Source: Branchiostoma lanceolatum (Eukaryota; Chordata; Leptocardii; Amphioxiformes; Branchiostomatidae). From it: 64,000 bases of DNA. Positions 35,510-47,161 of this stretch are shown here, one piece after another. The stretch covers positions 17,210,769-17,274,768 of the forward strand of contig NC_089727.1 of NCBI RefSeq assembly GCF_035083965.1, in the 5' to 3' direction. Made by a program: the position numbers and the translations under genes. A model generated the notes under the pieces. The model was not told the DNA's origin. It made no database searches and worked only from the letters and a program-made list of their open reading frames with translations. The first letter of the stretch is position 1. Every line of letters starts with the position of its first letter.

Positions 35510-36044
35510 TCATTTCCGCACTGAGCAATTAAGTCTTCATGCGGCATTTTTGTGTGACCAATTCGTACCATACAGACCGATGCAACTTGTAATGACCAAT
35601 GAGTGCAGGATATATATAAAGACATCAATTGTACGCTTTACTAAATCTATTCGTTATTTTCACCTCCTAGTACACTGTGTATTCTGCAGCTGTTTTAAAA
35701 GATAAGACAATAACAACACAAAATTTTACAAGTTTAATTTCTAGACAAGACAACAGATATCAACTTTTAAAGTCTCAACGCTGAGTTGAAAACTACAAAT
35801 ACACGTATACATGGCTACATAATTTGATTTATATACACTTGCTGGAACCTAGGGCATATGCATGTATCGTATACCATCGACATTCGTTTTTGATAAACAC
35901 TACATCTGTAGTCAACTTAGCGTAAGACAACAATAATTGTAGGCTAAATGTGATTAAACAATACGATATAGAGGAGAGAAAAAACTTCGCTGCTATCATT
36001 TGACAAGTTCAGTTTGAATGAACTATTTTCTGTTTCTTATCTGA
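35510..36044. other. 3' flank of the plus-strand GTPase
   Basis: AT-rich sequence, probably including the 3' untranslated region. No exon is seen. Confidence 0.45.
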
Positions 36045-36355
36045 AGGTGAGACAATAATGTACAGTCAACGTACTTTGTATTGTTGATACACGTAGTTCT
36101 CTGACAATAAATCATTGTTTCGACTCAACAAATTGATCGAGAAGACTGCTATGGGAAAGATTTCAATAAGATGACACAGGATACGTTGTCAGTCTTCCTT
36201 ACGTAAAAGAATGACGACGTATCTCATTATCTCATTGTATTCTCTCCCACAGCAGTCCTCTAGATTGAGCTGTTTAGTCGTGTTCATTTGCAGAGCTGCA
36301 TGTATCAAGAATACAAAGTACATGGAAAGCACATTATTGTACTCACCTTCTTAAG
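36045..36355. repeat. long inverted repeat (MITE-like)
   Basis: The left arm (about 36045-36150) and right arm (about 36240-36355) are imperfect reverse complements. Shared words include GAAGGTGAG, ACAATAATGT, GTACTTTGTATT and TTGATACA. There is no coding content. Confidence 0.6.
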
Positions 36356-37909
36356 TATGCACTGTATTCAAAAGCTCTCTGCCAAGTAGTTGCCTTGATC
36401 ATCTATCTTTATTATTGGGCACAAATGTGCTTTTTGGCCGTTCTATAACCTGTTGTAGGTCTGGATCATTAATAAACAGCATTTAACTGCATTTTGCATC
36501 TTTTTGACTGATTTTATTTTTCAAACGACACGTTGTATCTATAGATAAGCAAGAGAGTTAGTTCCCAAAAGACGCCTTCAAAATAACTCGTTCTGTCAAC
36601 CCTGTAATGCTGCATCTTGTAACGTGCACGTGGTCAATCATAATCAAAGCTGGCGGCTTTAAACAAGACATATTTACAATCCAGTCAAAGCCACAAGTCA
36701 CCTGTTAAGTGTGTCAACATAAAAAACAATACTGCCTTTGATCACCTTGACAGCTAGTGTACGACTGTTCAACACTTCAGGATGAATGTGGCCTGTGCAA
36801 ACACATGGGCATGTGTCCTGGTATTATTAGTTTGTGGGCATCTTGTTTTTTTGGCCCACCTAGTTTTTTTTTTTCATCTGCGCACATTAGATTCGGAGTC
36901 TGCAGAGGATATTATTCCTGAGATTTATTTGCAGTGGCATAACATAACGTAACGTAACATAAAATATGACTCTAAAGACCGTTGACAAGAAAAAATTGGG
37001 GGGGGGGCAGAAATCTCATCTACCAGTAAATCTTTTTCTTGCAGCTGTGACAGCAGGCAAATAACAAAGGCGTTAACAAGGTAGTAAACCTTCTGTATCC
37101 ATTGTTTTCAAAATGAGAATGTTGTGCAAGCTTCCCTACCCTTTGTTAAGTTTTGATGTGACTTAATATAGTACATGTATCATTTGAGTGACGCTACCTA
37201 TATTGATTGGAAATCTCATAAATCCTTACATCCTAACTTCTAACTTACACCGATGTTGTGTTGAATACCATCATGTTGAGATACATTTCATATCTAGCGC
37301 TGGTATCTTTTTAGTTTAATTTTTATGTATCTTAAGCCATTACAATTTCTTATGTACCACAAATGCAAATTATTGACTGCGCCTGCTACTCTTTCACTTT
37401 CTATTAAAGGTCATCCTGATCATGATTTGCCGTCCATGCCATTCTGTGTGGTATCCATGTCACTGGAGCCAGTGGAGGCATGTTCCTTTTCAAGTGAATA
37501 CGACCTCATTTCTTACGACAAAGTATCACGAGGGTTGCTTACCATCACAACATGTACAATGGGTGCATATACATTGATTAAGTATACAATAGTATGTATT
37601 ACACATTGATGATACAATACAAAAGATACAGTATGTCCTGTTTCTGCGTAAATAAGCAGTCATAAGTGACAATCTGTGGTGATACACATTTTAATGTGTA
37701 TACGCCAATCAACTCAACATCACATAAAACAAAGACACAAAGGCATTGCACCAATACAACATGATATCATATTCATCTTTCAAAGTTCGTGTCTCGCCTT
37801 TGAGGACAAATCCTATACTGCCAGTCCCACAGTTGCTTCTTGAACGCAAGTGGCGACATGATTCGTTGGTGGTGGCTGACGAGATGTGCTGGCTCTACAG
37901 GCATGGTGG
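36356..37909. other. non-coding stretch with a MITE fragment
   Basis: Positions 36838-36946 match the right end of the nested MITE at 7257-7902 (TCTGCAGAGGATATTATTCC and a degraded GCAGTGGC end). No exon is seen in the remainder. Confidence 0.5.
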
Positions 37910-38463
37910 TTACTTAGGCATGACGTAGTTACTGACTTGCAGGACTTGTCGCTGTTTAATAGAACCGCTATGGTCGTTGTCGGTCTCTGTCACTGATTGT
38001 ATCTCCTTGGAGCTCGTCTTGCTGGAGGAAGTGTCTGAACCTGCATCACTCCCCGAACCACTGTGATTGTTGTCGCTTTCTATCATTGATTGTATATCCT
38101 CTGCGCTGGATATCTCGGGGTATCAGAGTAAGTTTTGTTTTACTATGAAAGCTCAACTTTACCCTCTCCTAATTAAAAAAAGGGAAATGTGAAATTTCAT
38201 GCATCTACTCTCTCAACCATCACTCACTTCCAAACCGTCATTGATATTTCCCACCTGTTGCCTCAAAGTTGTTCGGTGCTTCATCTTCCCGTTCCACCAT
38301 TTCCTGTATCTTGTGAATCTTGACGTAGCGTTCCGCAACTTTGAGTGCTGACTTCATGACTTCCATGGCGTCCATTTCGGTATTGTAATCTAGGAATACA
38401 GAGTAGTGCAAATAATTTGTTTAGATAATTTTCCGTCTTAGGCTCCTTTCTGTCACACAAAAA

Positions 38464-38513
<50 letters not shown>

Positions 38514-41500
38514 CAAACAAACACGCATACACAAAACAGTACTTCCATTTTCCATGGAGGTAACAACATCTCCGTTCACGGAGACAAATATTTTCCATGC
38601 TGTCTAGATAGAGAGAGGGGGAAACGGTACGTCAGCGAGAGGGTGGTGAGCGAGGGAGTAGATGTGAGAGAATGAGTGACTACAATGACATTCTGTTCTT
38701 CTAAGTGTAATTGTAACGATGTAAACTGAAGGCGTATGCGCAAATAGGGGTCTGGTGCCAAAATAGCATGTTATCTGTCTTAACCACCTTACCGGTAATT
38801 TACTTTTCCCACTGACCTGTTTTCTTCTTGTCTACATGGTAGTTGGCGACAAAGAAGGTGTGGTCACGGGCGCTGCCGGTTGCCGCCGACGCTTTGGCCA
38901 AGACGTCCTCCTCTTGACTTTCGTCGATCTTGTCGTGATGTGTGATGACCGTAGTAACTAGCAAAAATGAGAAGATGATCCTGTCAATCACAATGCATAG
39001 CTGTAGAAAAAAAATTAGCCAGTCCGAATCTTAATCAGACAGCCTTTTTTCGGCGTAATAATCCAGTTCACGGATTCGAGATGTATTGTTGGCAATGTTT
39101 CAAACGTGAAGGCCTCTTTGAAACATACACAAAATATATTCGGACATGTATCGAGCATGGTCTAGAGAAGAACTGTTGGCAAGTCAGGAGCTTTCTCTTT
39201 TGACATATTCCTCATAATACATATCGCTGCGCAAGCACAGTTTAATCCATGAACCAGCTTATACGCCAGCTTCACAGGTACACTACAGCTTTTCATATCA
39301 CACAGAACTGCAGGCTATACATAAATCATAACTCTGACTACTGTTTAAAGTTATCTCATAAAGTGGCCTCTTGTTTGATGACATGTTCGATGATGAAATA
39401 GTTCGTGGACAAACGAACTTTTGATACTCCGGGCGACAATATAATATCTGTGAAAGAAATTAAAGCACATATGATTTACCTCTTCGACGCATGAAGTCGC
39501 GCACTATCTTTAAGTTGTTCCGGTGAGTGTGGCCGTCTTGTAAACGAGGATCTGTCGCCGACAGAACTATGATGATAGCATGGAGCCAGTTGGGGAAGTA
39601 CTCCTCGGAATCTTCATTGTCCACTGGCCTTCCAAATTTGACCTCCTGAAGATTGAAGAAAACAGACGAAACAATGTATCGGCACATGAAAAATATAAAA
39701 TGGTGAAAAAGTACTACCCAACTCACGAGCTTTGTCATTTTGTAAGATACAGCTCACTCGCAGAAAATCTAAACTCGGTAATATATTTTGTAAAAAAAAA
39801 AGTGCCTACAGTACCTGGCCAGGTCGGATCCGTCCATAGACGATGTCGGCTAGCGCTGTAAACTCTTGAATGTTATGTCGGAAGAGTCCTCGCGTGTCGA
39901 CAAGACGGAAGTCATTGTCAAGGTCGTCCAGGAATTCTTGTAAGACTATAGTGCCCTCCCCGTGAGCTGTTTGAACGTCGGCCGTACCTGCAGCAAAATA
40001 GTCGCGTGAAATATAGCGTTATCTTAGCGAAATGTCATGAGTTTTCAACTGTTTTTGTTTATAAAATTTAAGTTCATTCACTTTGTCACTCTGTTTTCAT
40101 TTGTGTTTGTATGCTTGTTTGTATGCTTGTTTGTTTGCCTTGGTGTGTATCCGACTTTGTTTCCGCTTGCACAGGGTTTATGTTTGTTCCGGGCTGATTT
40201 CTAATCGGAGACTGACAGGATATTGACTTGAGTTGGGTGATGTCCACAAGGGACATACTTGCCGAAGTGGCAGGAAGTTCACACCAGAGGTGTTGAAACT
40301 ATCCGTTAGTCAGATATGATAGTCCAGGCCATGGAAATGCATATGGATTCTAATTTACGGCATTTATTTTGGTACGTCTGTTCCTCTGTGTTTTCGGGGT
40401 TATGTATTTTCCATATGATTGTTTAATAGATTTCCCTATCTGTGGTAGAACAGTAAGCAAATTTAATGTGCTTCTCCTACTTACCTCTGCGAAGGTCCGG
40501 GTTCATGGCCCTTTCACAAGTGTTGATAAAACTACTTTTTCCTGAACCAGAAGGTCCAAACAGCCCGATCCTCAGACCCTCTTCTTGTATATCACGAATG
40601 TCTAGTCCGTCGAAGTAGTGTTGCCCGTGAAAATTGCCGAATCGATAATTAAGCAGTTCCTGTCTCTTCCTGTTGGTCTCGTCTTGAAGTCGTTTCAGAC
40701 GCTCTTCTCTTTCCCTCTCTTGTCTCTCTTGGGTTCGTCTCTTCCTTTCCTTGGCCTCTTTGACTTTGTCCTTTGTAACGTCATTGTACTTGTGGACGAC
40801 CTGTGTCTGTGGTACTGGTGGCGTGCTTGGCTTTAGAGAGGGTGAAGATATCGTAGTTTAAACAACGTTTAAACAATTTAGATTTTGATATTCAACAACA
40901 ATTAAACAAATGTTCTATTACTACATGTACGTGTGATGTGTGATGGCTATTACTACGCCTGATGACTAAATCTTGACATACATGCATGACGTATTCTAAG
41001 ATTCTCTATCTTTTTCTAGTACAAGACCGATTAATAGTCACTCAAAAAGGACTCCATCAAAGTGTATAGGTCCAAATGGTAATTCATATGAAGCGTTTTA
41101 GAACTAATGTTGATTGAATGTTCCCTATTGATTATGCAAATGAAACCTTGCTTTACATGACATGTGCTACCAAAGCTATCATCATTTCTGACAAACTTAC
41201 AATATCTAACAAAGCTAGAGTCAATTCCACATTACCGAGAGGGTGTTTGTTGCCTTTTGTTCTAACATTTGCAAAACCTTTGTAACAATCTAAGGGAGAT
41301 AAATAACTGTTTAGAACAATTTCCAACATTCATTTGATGTTCTAAATAGTTTCTGCTGTGTTCCAACATGTTACACAAATTTCTAACATTGCACATGTTA
41401 TTTGTATTATTTTCGAAACTGTTGGAAAATAGGATGATCATTTGTTCCTACATGTTCCAACATTATAACAACATGGTATAACTGGGTCAGTGGGCTGGGA

Positions 41501-42266
41501 ACAGCGCAATTCACACATCCCTTCAAAGTATAGGGGATTAGGCCTGGGTGCCATGCATAGACACCTCAAGACAAAAGTCCAGACGTGAAATCTAAAAATA
41601 TACAGAGGCAGACAATAGAGTGCGATTAGCACCCAATTTTATGGGGGCAATAACCCAAATCTACCATTTGAAAAATGATGCAAATTGTTCCAACATGTTC
41701 GAACAGTGAAACAATCACATAGATGTTTGAAAATTGTTCTAAATAAAGAGATATTTGTGCAATTACTTTCTAAATAGTTCCAACATATATAAATAGGTTC
41801 AAACATGTTCAAACTTTCATTCTTCATTGTTTGAACAATTTATAACTATTTTGACTGGAATAGTCTTTTGTCTAAAATTGTTTGAACTCACTAGCAATAT
41901 TACCTGAGAACCCTCTCGGTGACATGGAATTGACTCTACCTACAAGCCGAATATACATTCATTCTTCAGCTATATACTGTTTCAAAAAATGTAAAGGTAA
42001 AGCTCCTATAGCCTTGTTTAGGACGTAGGGCAGAAGTTTGTTAACCCACGATGTCTAGGGGACGATATTGGAAGGCGTAGCCCAGCGATATCCTTTCACT
42101 TCCAGCGCCTTACTACTTTCTGAACATACCCATTTTTACACCTGAGTGGAGTGATACAACGTCCAGTCCCGTGACCTCTCTATCTTGTGTCCGCTAGCCT
42201 AGCAACTCAGCTATTTCAAATAGGAGAGTTACACATGAAGATAATAACACTTACAGAAGAGCCCAT
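37910..42266 (-). CDS. IFI44-like GTPase with Ser/Asp-rich C-terminus
   Basis: Seven minus-strand exons, 42255-42266, 40485-40830, 39815-39987, 39480-39645, 38817-38957, 38255-38389 and 37910-38100, give 387 residues. The first exon encodes only MGSS. Exon sizes and phases match the gene at 26848-30261 through exon six (173 and 135 nt identical). Features are a charged coiled N-terminus, the P-loop GLFGPSGSGKSSFIN, VDTRGLF and THHDK. The last exon does not encode the shared helical domain. It has two imperfect copies of an EDIQSMIESDNNHSGS-type unit and ends NYVMPK. That exon start (acceptor GCGCAG) is chosen for phase and is the weakest part of the model. A 719 bp MITE lies in intron 1. Divergent from the RING gene across 226 bp. 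Confidence 0.8.
38468..38508. repeat. (CA)n microsatellite in a GTPase intron
   Basis: An uninterrupted CA run of about 20 units. Confidence 0.95.
41218..41936. mobile_element. MITE with TA flanks in intron 1 of a GTPase gene
   Basis: The ends are inverted copies beginning GAGTCAATTCCA and continuing into ACCGAGAGGGT words, with TA on both sides. The interior is full of variants of TGTTCCAACATGTT and TTCTAACATT words. There is no transposase frame. It is probably a non-autonomous TA-inserting DNA transposon. Confidence 0.7.
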
Positions 42267-42492
42267 GTTTGTGCCGATAGCTGGGTTGGCTCACAAAGCG
42301 TTATGGACACAGGTTTCCGCGCTAAGGTTTCTGTGAGTGGGTCCGAAACCATCGAACAGAAGTTCTGCGAAAAGGTTTCGATCGTTTTGCATATGATGTG
42401 CATGACCTTACGGCCGAAAAATGTGTACTTAAAGTATCGAGAAAAACTCGGGCATTTTCACCTCTGACCTAACTCGCTTGCAGCAGACAAAA
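42267..42492. promoter_or_regulatory. bidirectional promoter between a GTPase and a RING gene
   Basis: Only 226 bases separate the divergent start codons at 42266 (minus) and 42493 (plus). The segment contains the conserved element at 42357-42395 (AAAAGGTTTCG and CGTTTTGCATATG), which also occurs upstream of the GTPase at 30261. Shared regulation is inferred from spacing and element conservation. Confidence 0.65.
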
Positions 42493-43442
42493 ATGGCGTC
42501 TGGGGTAGAAAACCAAATCAAGGAAGAGTTTCTCGTGTGCCAGATCTGTTTCGAAGACTACCACGAGCCAAAGGTGCTGCCATGTCAGCACACGTTCTGC
42601 AAGAAATGCCTGCAAAACATGGTAGCGAAAATGGGGAAGTTGACCTGCCCCAACTGTCGCCGGGAGTGTCAACTTCCGCAAAATGGCGTGGAAGAGTTGC
42701 CAATCAGCTTTTTCGTAAACAAATTGCGCGACATCATTGGTAATGGTGGTGGTGTTACTCGAAGCAGTCGTTGCACACGTGAGGACGAATCCTCAACAAC
42801 GTCCTACAGCTTCGACTATCGGGAGAACATATCCACGGCGTGCACGGGGTCTAACAGGCTACCGACGGCAGACCGTGCTCACAACGTAGTCACAACGGGC
42901 GACACCGCTAGGACAGCCGCCCAACACACAGGGTCTACTCCGGCAACCGGATACTCCGGACAGAACACCAGGCAGGCACCCGTTCGAGGTAGGTCCAAAC
43001 ACAGAACGTTGTGATGCAAAATCATAAAAAGCCACCATTAGGCTGAAGGTTTAATGGTAAATGCTCGAGTAAAAAAAACGAGTAAAACTCTGATGACTGG
43101 ACACTACCGGAACAGTCGTCACATCCATTATATAGGACTCTTAAGAAATACAGGTGAATTTTATTCTTTCTTTTTCGGTGTTTACGTTGTTATTAATATA
43201 CAATATCGATAGCAAATTCGGATAAACAACAGGATAGATCTATCGTCCGACTTGATGCAAGACTGGTTTCGAATCATCTATCAACCATTGATTTTGTTCT
43301 GTACCGTTATACAGTTCTCTCGTCTTCTGGGCGTTATGATGCAATTGATAACTTCTTTGTCCACCTCTGTTCTACACGATACGTACATGTAAGTATCATG
43401 GACACAATAATGAATCTACGTCTCTAAAGTTTTGAATGGCAC

Positions 43443-43504
<62 letters not shown>

Positions 43505-44244
43505 TGCGCACTCATTGTAAGTAACGTTATATTGCTTTCGAAAACAAGAAACAAAACATATCATACCTTCATAAACTTTATAGGATTGTGATTTATTTGT
43601 GTTATTCATTATTGTGAATTTTTCAATGATTCTGTCTTTGCATATCTCCAAACATATAGTATAAAATTGAAAACAAACTATTCTGTGGCATTTGATCGAA
43701 CTTTCTGTTAGTGTGCCCGATGTGCCTAACATAAGGAAATCCAATCAGAATAAGATAAACAAACACACAAGAAACAATATCTCCCGTTTCACGGAGGCAA
43801 TAACCTACTCTCCAAGCAAAGGTTTCTATCGAGGGCCTAGGAGTGGTCTGGATTTTTAACGCCTCCCCCCCCCCCCCCATCTCTACTACATAACGAATAA
43901 GGGTGGAGCTATACTTTCAAGGAGGAGGGGGCGTTAAAAATCCAGGTCACTCCTTGCCCCCTGGTGTCGATCGAAACCTCTGCTTGGAGAATAGCTAATG
44001 AGAAACAATTTCCCTCTATACGTATCTTTCACCATCATGCATAATGTATAAACGATGTATATTGTTTGTCTTCCAGCCGGATAGAGTACTGCCCATACTG
44101 TCTTGGCTGAAGGACCAAGACATCATGACCGCTCAGGATCTCCATGACAACTGGGATGACGTCAAAAACATGGTGGACATGACCAACGCCATGAGACAGC
44201 ACATCACTGAAGCTTTAGGGGAATTCATTCAAGCAGATAATTGA
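42493..44244 (+). CDS. RING-finger protein ending in the GTPase-cluster helical domain
   Basis: Three plus-strand exons, 42493-42988, 43315-43388 and 44077-44244, give 245 residues. The ATG at 42493 sits in a good context (AAAAATGGCG). The C3HC4 RING near residues 16-57 reads CQIC, then CQHTFCKKC and CPNC, as in TRIM-type E3 ubiquitin ligases. A Ser/Thr-rich linker follows (about 90-165). The last two exons encode the helical domain (NFFVHL through DNWDDV), in the same order and phases (1 to 0, then 0) as the last two exons of the GTPase at 26848-30261. No B-box, coiled coil or SPRY is seen. E3 activity is expected from the RING; the short middle exon rests on phase and alignment only. Confidence 0.78.
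43447..43501. repeat. (CA)n microsatellite in a RING-gene intron
   Basis: An uninterrupted CA run of about 27 units. Confidence 0.95.
43804..43994. mobile_element. hairpin MITE in the last intron of the RING gene
   Basis: The inverted ends include CTCTCCAAGCAAAGGTTTC and GAAACCTCTGCTTGGAGAAT. The inner arms carry GGATTTTTAACGCC and GGCGTTAAAAATCC, next to a C run. Confidence 0.7.
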
Positions 44245-46050
44245 TCTATGTGGCCGCTTGAAGTTTTGCTTTAAATTTTAGGGCACACATGATGAAGTAT
44301 CATATGGATGCTAGCGATTTTGTATAAGATATAGATGATTGCCTGAAGTTGTGCAAAGGAAAATAGTTGTAAATTTCCAAGATTCTGGTCAGATTCCCAA
44401 GTTGTTGCTACGGGTTCCTTCTACAAACGTATGTTTAATTTCTTTATGTTCTTTGCCAAATGTCTATATGTAAAGAACAGGAGATAACCTAATGCATTCA
44501 TTTACGTCAAAATAGATTACTATGACGAATTTCAGGTTAGCAAGAAGCAGCTTTGATATGATCTACAAGTATGTTCGGAAGTAGATAAAGAGAATAGTTG
44601 TACTAATAAGTACTTAGAATAATGTTTATCTTTTTTTAAATATTTGCACATATAATGCGAATAAACAACAAACAAACAAACAAATAAATGTGCTAGTATT
44701 TAAATAGATGTATTTTACACACAACAGAAATAAAACCCTGACTTAAATCAGGCTGCATATGTTGAGTCAGTATGAATTTTGTGCCTTGATTTTGAACCCT
44801 TACAGAGCGTAAAACTTTCTGTGAAGCGGTCCAACTCATTTCTTGATTTTTTTAGTGTTAAAATGAATAAGACTCTTCAATTTGCACATTCACTTTTGCT
44901 TTGATCCACTAGTAAGTATTCATTGATAGAGGTCAATATGAAACTAGTATATCATGGTCTGTTTAACAAAACAGACACGATGTAAATACATCAGTTTTAT
45001 ATTTACTTGCATGTGCTTACGAGTACCGCCACAGTGTGCAGCTGATCATAATATCGCCTGGGGGCGCTTTAAGCTAGGCTATCCAATAGATTTTGGTAGC
45101 GAGTGTCACCAGCTTTCGAGCCTTCCCGGGCTTTCGAACCTCCCATCGCCACATATGGAATCTATGATATATCAGTGTTTGACTTGCGATTTAGGATGGT
45201 TGTGGCAGTTGAACAGAATACAGATACGGAAGAAAACTAGCATTGTACGACCATGTAACTGTGGTAAATTACCATTGCTAACTTCGGGCTTTGTATCTTC
45301 TGTTATGGAAATTCCGTGATCATGATTTTCGAGTGGCAGATAGATTTTGAGCATGAAAATATGTGTAGATTTGGGCTTTATAGCAGTTTAATTTGAAACT
45401 ACAAATTAGAATCTAATTTGCATGATTATTGAGGAAATGTTGTGTTCTGCTGTGTTCCATGATAGATGTAATTTACGGCGTGCGTAATAGATATCAAATA
45501 TGTAAATAGGATCTATTTGCATAGATATCGATAGATACATATTACTTTAATGCCATACTGATAATAATGATAATGAGGTAACGTTTTAATGTCAGATATA
45601 ATCCAATCGGTGAACTCTTAGACTTCATGAACCGTATGGAGTTCCAGACCAGAGGAACCCCTCATGTGCATGCGCTATGACATATGCCTACTCGGGACGA
45701 AATTCGAAGAACAGGGTGGGAAAGGTCAGAGGTGACAACGCCGGAGTTCAACATCTTCTGACTAAACACACGCCTTTACCGGCTCATAATTAGGTAGTTT
45801 TGCTAAATATTATCAGTACACGTGCACAGATTTGTCTATTGACTAGATTGAAAAAAGCCCCTATATACTCATATAGGCTAAATGATATTCAATGCTCACC
45901 GTTTAAAATACAACATTGACATCAGTGTCATCAGGTATTGTGACCCGGTTTCGTAATTTGCGACCCGAAAACAAGCCTTTCTTCTGCGAAAAGTCGTATA
46001 CAGAGTCAAGCCGTGACGTGCGCACTAGTAACCCTACCCATTTGGCCAAG
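44245..46050. other. non-coding stretch
   Basis: 3' flank of the RING gene, then AT-rich sequence without a supported exon. The (AAAC)n-like run at 44669-44685 is a short simple repeat. Confidence 0.45.
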
Positions 46051-46092
46051 CAACATATGCAACACGACCGAAACCTTTTCTAAGAAATTCTG
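46051..46092 (-). promoter_or_regulatory. conserved upstream element of the GTPase family (copy 3)
   Basis: The reverse complement carries AAAAGGTTTCGG and GTTGCATATG as in the other two copies. It lies about 130 bases upstream of the truncated GTPase copy at 46219 and is inverted relative to it, the same arrangement as at the intact genes. Confidence 0.55.
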
Positions 46093-46218
46093 CCAGGTAG
46101 ACTGCAACGTCAAAGAGTGGAAATCGGTGTCCAAAACGCGTTAACGGCACACTTATGATGATAGTGAGTCTTTGTGAGCCTGATTCGCGCTCATGAATAG
46201 CAAGCCACCAGCACAAAT

Positions 46219-46392
46219 ATGGGCTCTAAATACTTCTCTCGACTTGAAGCCAACAGGAAGAGACAGGAACTACTAAACTATCGATTCGGCGATGTCCACG
46301 GACAACACTACTTTACCGGGCTAGACATCCGCAAAATGCAGGAAGGCGGCCTGCAGAACGGGCTGTTTGGACCTATGGAATCGAAGGGCTGA
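46219..46392 (+). pseudogene. truncated GTPase copy
   Basis: An open frame of 57 codons starts MGSKYFSRLEANRKRQ and continues LLNYRFGDVHGQHYF, LDIRKMQEGGLQ and NGLFGPMESKG, then stops. It matches the first two exons of the GTPase at 37910-42266, but the coiled stretch is missing and the P-loop is destroyed: the GSGKS part of the motif is gone at the point where the frame ends. No further exons follow to 48 kb. The upstream sequence, including the conserved element, is also copied, so this is a genomic duplication remnant and not a plain retrocopy. Confidence 0.75.
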
Positions 46393-47161
46393 TGTGAGTC
46401 AGGATTTAAAAATGGTCAATATGAACCGACGGAGACCATTATACTGTATATTCAAGACTGTTTGACAAGCGCGTAAAATACATGCCATTTTATACACGTG
46501 TATACCTGTAGGTGCAAACATTGCACAATATATTTGAAGGCATTTGACATACATGAAATATTAACTGAAGGTGGTTTGAGAGAGGGTCAAGTCCGGCATG
46601 TTCTTACTAATACTTGTTCCTTTTTCTGTGTCAATAAAATATTTCTTTATCTTAATGTATGTTTTCTTTTTATACGTGTGCAGAGCTCCAAACACTGTAA
46701 ATTCAATTATTTCTGTGTAAGAGAAAAATGAGGTTCTAGCTGTTTTTAACTTCAGGGCAAGTTGAAACAGTACTGATACAAGATACTATTACTAGATGAC
46801 TTAATTGGATATCGCAGTGTGCCACAGAATTGAAATCAATGTACAATGATTAAAACCGTTTACGATATAGTTGGCATAGTAAATTGGTACGATGTCATTA
46901 AGTATGACTTCAACTGTCATTTATTATAGAAGCGACAGACAAAAGATGAAATCGACATATTTAATGTATCGGTTTTATCTTTTTGTCTGCACTTAAATTT
47001 CATATTTGTGGCATCAGAAAGCTAAGTAAAGGTGAATAATATTAAACTTAAAGTAGGCGAATCAAGGCTTCATTTACATAATTTATGAGGAAATACTACA
47101 ATACACTGCTTAGTTTAGACTTTCATGTATTGTACTTTGAACAACTTGTGTTATACGCTTA

